Shown here in pieces: positions 11,060-22,311 of a stretch of DNA of 57,160 nt. This DNA comes from Guillardia theta CCMP2712 (lineage: Eukaryota; Cryptophyceae; Pyrenomonadales; Geminigeraceae), in contig NW_005434583.1 of NCBI RefSeq assembly GCF_000315625.1, forward strand, positions 265,616 through 322,775, written 5' to 3'. Each line of letters begins with the position of its first letter. The first letter of the stretch is position 1. Under the pieces are notes generated by a model that searched no databases, was not told the DNA's origin, and saw only the letters and a list, made by a program, of their open reading frames with translations. Made by a program: the position numbers and the translations under genes.

Positions 11060-12200
11060 GTTGTTTCCTGAATAGAGGAGGAGAGAGAAGGGGGGATTGG
11101 AGAGCTAGTGCACATGATGCTTGTCTTAGACTTGGCGAGAGAGAACACGGCATAGGCCCTGGCTTTCTCCATCGCACGCTGCCACTCCCCGGCAGACATG
11201 GCAAGCACCTCCTTGCGGGCTGAAAGATGGTAGACCGTATTGCGAAACCTGAAAAGATGGTAGACCAGAGCCAAGTAATTTTTGGGTGGGGCAGGGTGGG
11301 GGCAATCTGGGGGAGTAAGGGGTGGAATCCCCTGATCTTGATGAGGGTGGGTGGTACTCAACTGGAATGTAGGGGTGAAATTTCATTACGAAAGGAGGGG
11401 TGAGGCAGGGACATGGGAGATAGAATGGTACCAATCAGCTTCGGCAGGGGTGGGTGGGTGGGTTGAAAGGGCAGGGGTACTCCAGAGCTGTCGTGTGTAT
11501 ATCTCAGGACGTAGTTCATTTTAATTATAAAATAGTTATAGCGATCTGGTGGTAGGGGTGGGCTGGTCGTGCAGAGTGGGGATTAGACCGGGGTACTACG
11601 AAGAGCTTGAAAGTGATTGAAAACGAGGGGTGGCGGGTGGACGTGAGGGGTGGGTGTCCGTGCTAGGGGTGGGTTCACAGGGTGAAAAATTATAGTATGG
11701 GTTTGAGTAAAGAGGGTTGGGTGGGGTCCGTACGAGGGATAGTTATTAGTCAACATGTATCTTGGTAGGGGTAAACTTTTAGTGAGCAGGGGTAGGGGAA
11801 TTCCAGAAAGGGGTGGGGGTACAAAGACGGGACGTGGACGAGCTGGACGGGTTTGAATGGTAGGGTGGTATGCTTGTAAAGGCTGAACGACTTAGGAAGA
11901 GTTCTTTGAAATTTTATGAAAGGGGTGTTCACCCCATGCAAAGAATTTGGAAAAGACTAAGGGGTGGGTGGTGAAGAATCTTGAACGAGAGTTGTGGGTA
12001 GCGGGTTACTAAAAGCACGCCTGTCTGCTGTGAGGGTGGGGTACTGTAATTTATTTGATACGGTATGTTCTTTGGGATGGGGTGGGTCGTACAAGGGGTG
12101 GGTAGATTGGACTGAAGGGGATGGAGTGATAACTTGTTTTTTTTTCATTCTTGAGTCGGTTAGGCGGAATTTCGCAGCATGGCGTGTTTGAGTGGGCGAT
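11060..12200. repeat. G-run tract (degenerate GGGGTGGGT/GGGGTAG), otherwise intergenic
   Basis: From about 11280 to 12130 the plus strand repeats runs of three to five Gs separated by T, A or TAG, with hardly any C runs. It is degenerate rather than a clean tandem repeat. It lies 5' of the ferredoxin gene. A short minus-strand frame next to it (about 11110-11220) reads MSAGEWQRAMEKARAYAVFS and may be a small exon, but I cannot connect it to a gene. Confidence 0.6.
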
Positions 12201-13394
12201 TAGGGGGTGGCAGAGGAGAAGGGAGGGAAGGAGAGAGAACAGACGACTGCATGGGAACCTATACTATCCATTAGAACAGCGCAGCAAAACACCAGTTCCA
12301 TTCGAGGTGACTCAGACGAAGAATAGTGCGTGCAGCGATTGACACTTCCATAACTAAGTTGCTCGGCATAGGGAAAGTTTGCTGAGCATAGGGATAGTTT
12401 GCTACTGGAAGGTAGGATGAACGTGTAAAACAGAAAGACAGGAAAATATCGCATCATGACTTCCGATTCAATGGCGTGTGACGAAATCAGCGAGAAACCC
12501 TTCTGATCCATCTCAACCACAATCATCATCCGCTCAGATGTGCTACTTGGAATATCACAAATTTTCATTTGAGTCTGTGAGATATGATATTCCATGACAG
12601 CTTTCTCACCTGATGAGATGAATTGTTCTTGATTTTCTGTGACACATGTTTAATGAATCTTCGATGAACTTAGATCACTCTTGCATGTTCTGACACTTTT
12701 TTTTGAATAGTTTGTCGTGAACATGGATTCAAGATAACTGTTAATCAACTTGTCCCCGTCTTGAAGATGGATGATAATGTGAACAGGTAAATTTGACTTT
12801 GGATTGAATTTACAACGTGACTTGAACTTCCCAGAATGGATCTTCCAGGTTTTGTCCATAGGACAAATGGTATGATCAAGTTGTCCTGCCTTTTTTCTAC
12901 CTTGAAATCTTGTTCTGCCTATTACTTGCAAACTTTGATTGCTTTTATTTACAAGGTGAGGAGCACGATGTTGCAAAACCACACGCTCAGCCGCCAGTGA
13001 GGAGAAAGCTTGCTCCGATAGGAAATCCCCTGCTGCGTCCTTTACCTAGGTTGCTTCAGAAGATGCGAATCGTTTTCTGACTCAAATTCGCATTAGAGAG
13101 AAAAGCTCCGATGAAGCACCGGAAGGATCAAACAGTTTGCAATCGCACATAAGGCAGGACCTTTAATGATAAAACATGATTTGACAAACATTTCAGACAA
13201 ATTGTACAGGAGGAAATAGCGAAAGCTCTGTCAAACGTTAGTTTGATTTATTGCAGAATTTACATGCAAGCATTTATGCAACCCTTTGCAGTATGGTACT
13301 TCACTGATACTTCATGGGAACGGAGGTTCGAGACAAGCTACACCGGTTTCCCTTGACTTGTTTAAATTGAAGCTATGCTGATACCTAACTGTAG
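12201..13394. other. Region without a confident gene
   Basis: Two coding-like traces are visible. The minus strand at 12650-12982 keeps a 110-codon frame (LDHTICPMDKTWKIHSGKF and a following stretch) of no family I know. On the plus strand 12957-13160 two overlapping frames read HAQPPVRRKLAPIGNPLL and SEDANRFLTQIRIREKSS; they may be 5' exons of the membrane-protein gene that follows or remnants. I see no promoter or RNA gene here. Confidence 0.35.
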
Positions 13395-15046
13395 AGTTCG
13401 CAAAATAGCATTGAGAAATGGGACGATGAGAGGCTCAGCGTTCCTAACTTGGACAGAATCGCATCAGTTGGCAAGTATGATGGCTGGCATTGTTCAAATT
13501 CACCAATTGTGAACGTTTCTCTGAATCAGCAATATGGATACAAGAAAAATGCATTTCCCCGATTCTTTGTGGAGCAAAGGCGGCCGTAGGAGGACAAGTG
13601 TGGTGAACGACAATTCATCTATGGAAGCTTATTCATTGGACAAGGTGGGTGTAGTGATAAAATTGAATGTAAAGTGCCAGGTCATGTGAACGTTATCCGT
13701 CAGGTCGAACAAGTGGCGGATGATGAAATCGAAGAAAGGTTTTGGCTTCCAGTGGTAATCAGTTTTCGATTTGGATGTTTCATTACGGGATACTGACCTT
13801 GTCAAAAGACTGAAAATGCATATGGAGCCTTCATACATACAGCATTGCAGGTCAACTCAAATTCGATATAAGTCCTATTGAATTACTCTCTTGCCAGACA
13901 AACGTGCTCCGAGCCATATTGTTTTGTGGTCCAATGTTAACAGCCTCGGTTGTCTTGCAAGTGATGCTATCTTTCTCGATCTGAATGACTAGATTAGCTC
14001 AAGTATTCTGCAGTTGATCTTCTCTCTTGAGCTTCTTTTGGCTCTACCATCCATCCAACAACAAAAACAGTGAATTTGCCTTCAAAGTTAGATGTCAGAG
14101 AGCTAAATCTTCATGTCAGGGAATCTTGTACGAATTCCGGAACACTTATTGATTGTGTTCAACCCCTTTGTCATATTCCTTCACCATTGCAGATCGCGGC
14201 GGTATTCTGCCTTATGCTTAAAGGATGTCTGATAAGTTTTCAGCTCGGAGTTTTCATCATTCTTATGTTCAACAATGTCCCAAACATGTACAGACATGCT
14301 CAAATGGCTCTCATGACCACTCGTTGGAAAAATGGCACCGGGCAGATCATGCAAATAGAAAAACGTTGATCATCGCCTTCGTTTGCACTTTTTCTGACAA
14401 TTTCTGCAGCACTTGGCTCCCGAATGATTATCTTCATCTTGGGTGTATGGACAGAAGTGGTCACCTTCTCTGCGATTCTAATCTCTGGGTACGTTGATGC
14501 GTATTTGACGTTTGTCTTGACGGCTTCGGCCAGATCCCTCTTTATCATCACCGCAAAGACGGTAGACCTTGTGATCAGATCGACGGTGCAAGTCATGCTT
14601 TGCTGCTCCCTTTTATCTCATGTGCACGATTTTGTTCCGCAGGTCGCGATCATGTTTGTTCAGAATGTGGACGAAGTAGTTTTCGGTCTCATTCCCTTCC
14701 TTTGTGTATTGGTGACGAACCTCTGAGATTCTGACTCTCTTGGTGAAAGATGCGTGTTGCCCTCAAGAAATCACGCAGGAAGTTGGCTCAACAAGGTTTG
14801 CTGAGCTCCTTGGATGCATTGCTTCTGACCTGGCCTGGCAGGTATCGGGTGAAGTGGCTAGTCTTGATTCCTATGATGCCGCAAGATTTATCGATCAGCT
14901 TGGAGTATTATTATGGCAAGCATATCTGGCCAATCTGCTTGATTTCTGATTCCCGGAATGCAGGATTGTTTTTTCACCTTCCGTTCGTGTTCATCATCAC
15001 AGTCTGCGTTGTTTTCACGATTCGATGGATTGGCCCAGGTCAGTGA
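13395..15046 (+). CDS. Unassigned multipass membrane protein
   Basis: Not recognised. N-terminal exons look extracellular and contain cysteines (IEKWDDERLSVPNLDRI; GWHCSNSPI; EDKCGERQFIYGSLFIGQ; KIECKVPGHVNVIRQVEQVA). From about 14180 hydrophobic segments follow: IAAVFCLMLKGCLISFQLGV with IILMFNNV, then SRMIIFILGVWTEVVTFSAI, SLFIITAKTVDLVIRST, and VAIMFVQNVDEVVFGLIPF. A final exon pair gives KWLVLIPMMPQDLS and FVFIITVCVVFTIRWIGPGQ with stop near 15046. Introns such as 14367-14414 (48 bases) have GT..AG ends. The motif F-x3-DE-x2-F after a TM segment recalls a class of algal multipass proteins of unknown role, but this is memory, not proof. The 5' end is uncertain and the region could hold two genes. 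Confidence 0.45.
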
Positions 15047-15369
15047 GAGGTTGGTCTCACAGGCTGTCTAATGCTTCACTTCCAGTTCCTTGCAATGATG
15101 TGTGGTGGGGTCTGTAGGGCACATTCAGCGCCCGACACACTTCAACACACTTCATTCATGTAAATACAAGTGAAGATGCCCGTCAGTTTCGCTACAAACA
15201 GATGCTCATCAGCTTTTTTTGACCTTTTTGGCTTCGGAACTTCCTTGTGACATAAAACTGCAACCAGCGGACTGACTCGCCCTACTCCTAGACGTGACTG
15301 AATCATACTTCTGCGGAGAGCTTGAGTCACCGTGAATCATCATGGCATGTTAGCCCTAGTAGGCGTTCA

Positions 15370-15640
15370 CAGACTCCTCAGTCAGTGACGCTGACTCAGT
15401 GAGTGACCGTGAGCCGGGGGGCGGCCGCCCGGGCCGGCGGCGGCGGCCGCCGGCCCGGCCCGGGCGGCCGCCGGGCACCGTCGAGTCACTGCCGAGTCAC
15501 ACGGTTCACCGGCGCTCAGCCTGGCACGGCCCAGTGTACGTCGGGTCGGGTCGGATCACGGATCGAACTCTGGCCGGGCGGGGCCGGCCGGCGGCCCCCG
15601 CGGCCGGCGGCGGGCCTGCGGCCAAAAACCCAATGCCACC
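15370..15640. repeat. GC-rich island B with long perfect inverted repeat
   Basis: Extremely GC-rich block between the membrane-protein gene and the TM9 gene. An 18-bp arm at 15420-15437 (GGCGGCCGCCCGGGCCGG) is exactly inverted at 15455-15472 with a 17-base spacer, itself nearly palindromic, so the 53 bases could form one hairpin. It is flanked by CTGACTCAGTGAGTGACC (near 15391) and GAGTCAC at 15483 and 15494. It belongs to the same motif family as islands A and C-E. Confidence 0.7.
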
Positions 15641-16272
15641 GAAACGTATTTCGTAACGGTGTAAGTCCTTAACGGTTTGTAACGGTGAAGACGCGCTGCA
15701 GCTGAGGGCAACATGGCGGGAGAGCAGAAACAGCGCGCGATGTCTTTCCCTCCTCCTCCTCCTCCATGCCTCCTGTGCTATGCTGACATCATCCAATACC
15801 TGCTTGATCTCCTTCCTTCCGTCCTGTTGCAACCCTCCTGTGGCCTTGGACTCTTTCTCCTTCCCTCTTCTGCTACCCCCCTCCTTCCAGCTGATTGTCT
15901 TGCTCATCGTAGTTTTACCCTTCTCAAGATCCCGAATTTGATCATCACCAATCTGCATGGCTGACTTCAACCTGCATGAAAGTATCCTGCCTTCCTTGGT
16001 GCAACTGCTGAGGGTTGGAAGGATTAGCGAAGCAAGCGAGAAGAGAGTATTGATGGGCAGGAGTTGTTAAGAACGAACACAACAGCTCGATTGATTCCTT
16101 GCAAGAGCGCAAGATGTAATATGGAGATAGTTGATGATAGTTTGAGCATAATGACGGAAAGAGACACACCTGAAATGATACCTGGAATAATATTTGATGA
16201 TCAACCTTTCCCAACTGAATCAAAATTTGTTTCAAAGATAGTAGGGTGAAAAGTGATCCGCGAGACGTGAAG
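15641..16272. other. Intergenic, possible minus-strand exon
   Basis: Mostly unassigned. The minus strand at about 15715-15960 is open and reads like a helical, charged exon (KEIKQVLDDVSIAQEAW followed by an Arg run). I could not find a partner exon or a start, so it is recorded only as a trace. The last 60 bases before 16273 are the 5' leader of the TM9 gene. Confidence 0.3.
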
Positions 16273-19200
16273 ATGTCAAAAGCTTGCGGTGAATTTCTCA
16301 TTCTTTCTTGGTTCCTCGCTCTTGCTGTAGTATCGTCACAGGTCTGCAAGAACTTCGCCTAAGAGATCCTGCTTGACCATTTAACACGCAGAGTACAAAG
16401 TACCAGAAGGGCGACCCAGTCCCGTTGTTTGCCAACAAGGTCTATCGTGATGTTGTAGGTTTGTTAGGCAAGTAGACTGACCATGTGTGCATCGGAATAG
16501 GTGGGACCTTTCGCGAATCCAAGCGAGCAATATGAATACTACACCTTGCCTTTTTGTGCTCCACGTGAGGAGTTCAGAAAGAGTCAACATCTTGGCGAAG
16601 TGCTTGCTGGGGATCGAATGATGAAGACTCTCTTCACTCTTCCCTTTCTTGGTGATGAACATCATCCTGCATGAGCCTTTATGTTGCTCACTGTATATGC
16701 AGTTCCCTTTGAAAGCAAGAAATTGTGCTCGTACAAGTTGTCCAGAAAGGACATCGAAGCATTTCAACGTGCAATTGATGATGATTACTATTTTGAATTC
16801 ATCTATGGTGAACATACGTCATTGTGGCTATCTGGTGCTGAGTGCTTGTGACAGATGACCTTCCGCTTTGGGGATTCATTGGTGAAAAGGAAACGAATCT
16901 TGTTGATGGACAAAATGTCACGTAAGTGAAGTGCCTTCTGATCCTATTCATGGAGAATTGATTTGAGCGTGACAGGTCATACTTCCTTTTCACTAATTAC
17001 ATCTTTTCGATGGCATACAATAATGATGGTCAGGTAAAGCAGATGTGAAGACTCGACAAGAAAACACCACCAACCCTTCCTTGACAGATCGTGGAAGTGA
17101 ATTGGGAACATGATCCAAACAATCGCCTCGACATATCGGATTCCACTGAGGTTCTCGACAAAAGTTGGGGGTGAGAGAACAAGGAGCTGACAAATCTTCC
17201 TTCCAGTCTCGTCCAATCTCCTTCTATTACTCCGCTCGTTGGTCCAAGTCGCATCTCCCAAGGTGCTGAGCCGTCCGTTGCTTCCTGTCTCACATCGCTC
17301 ACACGATCGACTTTGACTAGTCGTGACCACGTGGAGCAACCGTCGCCTCAGCACCTGGAGATTCGATGGTTCTCAATCTTCAACTCCATCGTAAGTGAAG
17401 ATTTGTCACCCTGGACCTGGGATCTGATACATCTTTTCAGGTCACTGTTCTCCTCTTGACCGGATTCCTTGCAACCATTCTTGTCCGCGTGCTGAAGAAT
17501 GACTTCTTGCGCTATTCGCGAATGGACGAAGAGGATCATGGTTGGATTTCTGTTTCTCTCACTGCGCAAGACGCCTTCATTGACACGTGACAGCAGAAGC
17601 TGAAGAGAGCGGGTGGAAACTTGTTCACGGAGATGTGTTTCGATATCCTCCCCAAAAAGAGCTCTTCTGCGCGATTCTAGGTCTTTCTTTCTCTGTGAAG
17701 ACATCACAGCACGCGTTTGAAGATGATACAGGAAACGGGACGCAGCTTCTCTGCCTGTGCATCGGAATTCTCTTCCTTGCATGCTTGGGAGTCTACAGGT
17801 TGTGACGGATGACAGTGCTCAAAGCACAATCAGAGGTTCAGACGACTGACATCCACACAGCCAGTACAACCGAGGAGCGTTGTTTGTCGCAGCTCTCTTC
17901 ATCTTTGCGTTCACGTCTGGTGCTGCGATAGTCTCTCATCATTGAAGGGCTTATGACTTTTTTCAGGCATCAACGGGTATGTCAATGGGAATATGTACGC
18001 GAAGCTTGAGGGATCAAACTGGTAATACATCTCAAGGATCAAGGGTACTTGCTCATGATGGTGGAAGGGTATGGAGCTTGATCTATGGGTACTTCCTGTT
18101 CTTGGGTCCCTTTTTTGTTGTGGGTAAGCGTTTCTCGTTTGCTTTTCAAGCTTCCAATTGTGATTGCAGCTACATTCTTGAACTTTGTGGCTGTCTCGTA
18201 CAATTCCTCGACGGCTCTTCCTTTTGGAACCATCGTGATTATCCTCCTCATCCTCACCCTCGGTTCTCTTCCCCTTGCAAGGGCCTTATCTAATCATTTA
18301 TCACAGTGAGCTTCCCTCTCAATGTCATCGGAGGGATTTCTGGGAGGAATTTTTCTAGTCCCATGGATGCCCCTTGCAGGTATGGGGTCCTGATGCGACT
18401 TGGCTTCTGATCTTCGACAGAACGACCAAGATGCCTCGGGAGATTCCTCCCCTCCCATGGTGAACTTGACGTTCTCGGTCTGTGATAGAGTTTTCACCGG
18501 CCGTACAGGCACAGGAAAGCTCCTTGGCAGATCTTGATGGCTGGATTTCTTCCTTTTAGGTACTCTTCTTCTCTGCCGACTCGTTGTTCACTTCTCGTTC
18601 CAGTGCCATCTACATCGAGCTCTACTACGTGTTCGCGTCTGTCTGGGGCCACCAGTTGTACTCCTTGTACGGCATCTTGACACTGGCAAGTTGCCTGCTC
18701 CTTGGGCAAGCCTGACCTTGTTGGTCAGGTTTTCATTATCCTCCTTGTCGTAACGGCTTTCATAACGATCGCTCTGACCTACTTCCAACTTGCGATCGAA
18801 GACCATCAGTGGTGGTGGCGTAAGTCGTCGCCTCCTCTGAACCCCGCTGTCTTATGCTCTCCTTCATTTCCACCCCCTTCGCTTCTTCCTCGTCATCCCA
18901 TCGTCGCGTCTCCTCCTCTCATCACTTTACTACTCTCAGGCTCGATCTTCAGCGGAGGCTCAACCGGAATCTTCATATTTGTCTACTGTATATATTGTGA
19001 GCGCGACCTCCTACTTCGTCTTTGCTGTCTCCCTCGTACTGACTCGATGAACAGACTTTAAGTTCAAAGCGAGGATGTCAGGTGTGTTTCGGAGGGTAGG
19101 AAGGGCTTGTAACACAATTTCAGGTTTCATGCAAACTTCTTTCTTCTTCGGGTACATGGGCGTCGCGTGCTACGGCGCGTGGCTTCTTCTCGGTGCTTAG

Positions 19201-19308
19201 TTTCCTCCTACTCAGTGGTGGGGTGACGCAGCGCTTGCAGGATCCGTCGGGTTCTTTTCCTCCTTCTACTTCGTCCGTTACATTTACAAGAACATCAAGT
19301 GCGAGTAG
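16273..19308 (+). CDS. TM9SF: Transmembrane 9 superfamily protein (nonaspanin)
   Basis: Multi-exon gene covering the whole family. The start codon at 16273 opens a signal peptide (MSKACGEFLILSWFLALAV). Lumenal-domain hallmarks follow: YQKGDPVPLFANKV, VGPFANPSEQYEYYTLPFC, HLGEVLAGDRMMKT, and a DDLPLWGFIG stretch. Then come the junction ESGWKLVHGDVFRYPP before the membrane core, and segments such as VTVLLLTGFLATILVRVL, LPFGTIVIILLILTLG, AIYIELYYVFASVWGHQLYS and EDHQWWWR. The protein ends YKNIKCE, which fits the K-x-D/E C-terminal Golgi retention signal of TM9 proteins. TM9 proteins act in endosome/Golgi sorting of membrane cargo. The gene converges on the polycystin gene, with about 100 bases between the stops. 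At least fifteen short introns were passed by eye. Confidence 0.93.
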
Positions 19309-19409
19309 ACGGCAGAGACTTGAGCGAGGCCGTCCGACTCGGGTGGAGGTGAAAGGCGAGCAGTGGGGTAATGGTGGGGAGGTGGTCAGAGCTAGTCGCC
19401 CCTCATAGT

Positions 19410-21773
19410 TTACATGTTCTGTCCCGAGAGGATCGAGTCCAACTTGCGGTGAACTACAGACTGTGACTCCGACAGCACCTGCGTCCCTCCAGTGTGACCT
19501 TGAGATACTTGTACAGGGGGTGAGGGGAGAGGAGTGTATGGAAGGGCACGGGCAAGGGGTCAGGGAATAGAAGCTGTGAAAGGAGGGAGGAAGGAGAAGG
19601 GAAGGAGTGGGGTTGGGGCGGGGGGTGTTGACCTTGATCTGCTTGTAGAGCTCTCGGACCATGTCGTTCACCTCTGGCTCAGGCATGGGGGGGTCCTGCT
19701 CTCTTGTGCAGTAGGAGTATCTCTTGAAGATAAAGGCAACGTCCTCCCTGCCGCCAGTCGTCAGCTAGAATTCAGCTGTCCAGTCAGCTACAAGTCGACC
19801 AACCTGGTCACGTTGTGCGGGCGGAGAAGCTCGTACAGCTGCTGCTGAGTCACTTCAGTCTCTTCCGTGAAGTCGGTAGTCTCCAGCCACTCTCGCAGCT
19901 GCCCGGCATCGGGCCCGTCATATCGATAAGTTTCCTCCGGGTCCACGAAGGAGCGGAAGAAGCTCAAGGCACGAGCGAAGCCGTAGAGGATCTGATGGAC
20001 GATGTCGACGTGGCGGGTGCGGTTGGCCATGTAGACCTGATAGCTCTCCATGATGATGCCGACGACCAACTGAAGGACGATGAAGACGTAGAAGACGACG
20101 AAGGGGATGTAGAGGATGGGGGCTCCTGTGGGGTTCACTGCATGGAGGTCCGAGTACTTGATTCCCTCTCCCAGCAACGTGGCGAAGAGAGTGAAGTAAG
20201 AGGAATTGAAGGTGGCAAACTCGAGGAGCGCGTGTCCGAAGAGGAGGTAACCGACGTATGCGAAGCCCACGTTGCAGACGCAGACGAGGATGATGTACTG
20301 CAGGAGATAGACCTTCATCACCAGAAACGTCTCGATCAGACCAGCCGTCATCGTACTCATTGCCATGTACTTCAAGAAGCGCATCAGAGTTAGCAGCACG
20401 GTGAACGACTGGACGACGAAGTAGTTGTTGCTGTTGTATGCCGCAGGCATCAAGCTGAGCGTTGTGTTGTGCATTTGAAGCATGTCGAGGCTGACGTCCC
20501 TCCGAGCGCCCTCAATGATGGGGCCAAGTTGCACTTTGATGTCTCGTCGCACCGGGTCGGCAATGACGATCATCCAAAGGACGAAGTCCATGAAGAAGAA
20601 AGTGAATTGCAGGATGTCGATAATGATCCAGAAGCTGCCGAGGAACTGAGTGTAAACCTTCCCCGCAGCTCGATGGATCAGAAAATCCTTTACGTCTCCC
20701 ACGACGTACATGATAATCCCCATCATCACAAGAATCTCGAGCACGATCTGAACGTAGTCGCGATTCTTGTTCATGTAAACTTCCGATCTCATACTTGAAA
20801 TTTCGATCTTCGGCTTGACCCTTCCGAAAGTTGTAAACTCAACGATGAGCTCGATCTGAGCAAACATGTTCACCGACGGATTGAACGTCGCAAAGTCCAG
20901 GCGCCACCACTGCGTTGCCTCATCGATCCAGCGATCAGCCTTGAGCGAACGCAACTGAGTCAAAGTGTCGTTGTAGTTGAAGGGGAGTTTGATGACGAAT
21001 CCGTTGTCTTCTCCTTGACTGGGAAAAGTAGTGTAGCGATACTTCTGATCATTGTAGTATGGCCCAAAGGGTTGCCTCGATTCCACTCCTCCTGCCTCAA
21101 GCGAGGGGTAGCAGTAAGGGAAGAATGGGACATACTTGGCTGTCGGAGAACACTTGTTGAGGGCTGCTCGTCGTTGAGTCAGCCGAAGACCGTTGGCGAT
21201 GCGATTGTGATCCAGCAAAGCACTCTTGTAGAAGTCTATCTTGGCCTCCCCATTGCTCCAGAACAAGTCGTAGTAGAGGGGAACAAACTTTCGCTCCAGC
21301 CATGTCCACAGCTCGTCGGTGGTTCTGATGTCTTCAAAGCGGAATTGGCCTCGAGTAGAGTCCATCAGGGGAGAGTTGAAGTAATCCTTGAACGTCACAT
21401 TGATGTTGCAGGCGTCCTTACCATTCTTCTGATGGTACAGGGCGATGAGGTAGATCGTAACGAAGAAGAGATATCTCAAGAAGGACATGGATAGAACAGT
21501 CCTGCTCCTCTTCACGTCTATCTCTTCCCACAACCTTCGAAGCGATAGGATCTTTCCCTCAGCTGTGGTGTAACTTCCCCTCCTCCCCATCATCTTCTCA
21601 GTCTTGCGGCTGATCAGCTGATTGTTGGCCGCTGAGTCTGGCTGGCCGTTGCCAGGGAAGGGCTGCAGCATGGGAGCAGAGAAGTGGGAGGAGATGACGA
21701 GCTGGGAGGAGGAGGAGGGCGGCTGCTCCTCCCCCTTCCCGTTCAGCTTCTTCGCCCCATCGATCGCCGACAT
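19410..21773 (-). CDS. Polycystin-type (PKD2/TRPP) cation channel
   Basis: One 650-codon exon starting at 21773 carries almost the whole channel. A first TM (LRYLFFVTIYLIALYH) is followed by the large extracellular polycystin/TOP domain. Its signature RWIDEATQWWRLDFATF, then NPSVNMFAQIELIVEF, is the family's W-D..T....IDF..YN..NLF pattern. Five more TM segments follow (IVLEILVMMGIIMYVV; FWIIIDILQFTFFFMDFVL; LLQYIILVCVCNVGFAYVGY; IPFVVFYVFIVLQLVVGI). The pore reads SSYFTLFATLLGEG, an acidic residue at the selectivity position. Splicing at about 19812 adds EDVAFIFKRYSYCTREQD and a C-terminal helix ending RKLDSILSGQNM, stop 19410. Such channels conduct Ca2+/cations and in protists often sit in cilia or contractile-vacuole membranes; that role here is inference. 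Confidence 0.92.
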
Positions 21774-22311
21774 ACCAAGCGGCGCCCTGGCTCCAACAGT
21801 CAGGGGGGTGGGGGTGATCCAAGAGGGGTCATCTTGACTTACGAATGGGGGGTGGATTCGGACATGCGGTTGGAAGTGTAGATTTTAGGGAGGGTGGGTA
21901 AGTCACAGAGGGGAAAAAAAAGGTCAAACACTCCTGAGGAGTGTTTGACGGGCCGACATCCTGCCGCAGTGCAGATACAAATAAGTGGGGTAGTAGGCGT
22001 CTGTAGCATTTTGTTTGTATGTCAGTGAGTACCCTTTACTGATCTGTAAGTAAAAGGGGGGTTAATATCAGGTGGAGCAAGAGAGCGATCGTATGTAAGA
22101 ACAGACCGTTTGCTTGATCATTGTTTTGATAGGAATAGTGGAACAATTTCATGCCGCGAGGAAATCGTCGAAGACATTCAGAAAGGGTTGGGAGCGTTTA
22201 ATCCTCTACTCACTCCCATGGCCAACCAGTACAGACCTGAGCGTCTTCTGGAGCAAAAAATCTCGACGTATTCTTGAACAATGATCAGGTCGAGAGATGC
22301 CAATCTCTTGA
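21774..22311. other. Intergenic with G-run sequence and a perfect hairpin
   Basis: Upstream of the polycystin gene. Short G-run sequence lies at 21800-21905. A perfect 11-bp inverted repeat with a TGA loop (21924-21948) follows an A-run. Near 22180-22240 the minus strand could give a short last exon (KTLRSVLVGHGSE) of the RCC1-like gene if the GT at its apparent stop is a donor; this is undecided. Confidence 0.5.
21924..21948. repeat. Perfect inverted repeat (11-bp arms, 3-base loop)
   Basis: TCAAACACTCC, then TGA, then GGAGTGTTTGA. It follows a run of eight As on the plus strand. It could be an RNA hairpin or a recombination scar; no family is recognised. Confidence 0.85.

Noticed and set aside
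15713-15964. Plus-strand 83-codon frame before the TM9 gene
   Set aside because: Proline/leucine low complexity; the opposite strand is at least as coding-like, and neither connects to other exons.
19815-21494. Plus-strand acidic frames opposite the polycystin gene
   Set aside because: The minus-strand frame encodes a recognisable channel over 650 codons; the plus frames are its shadows.
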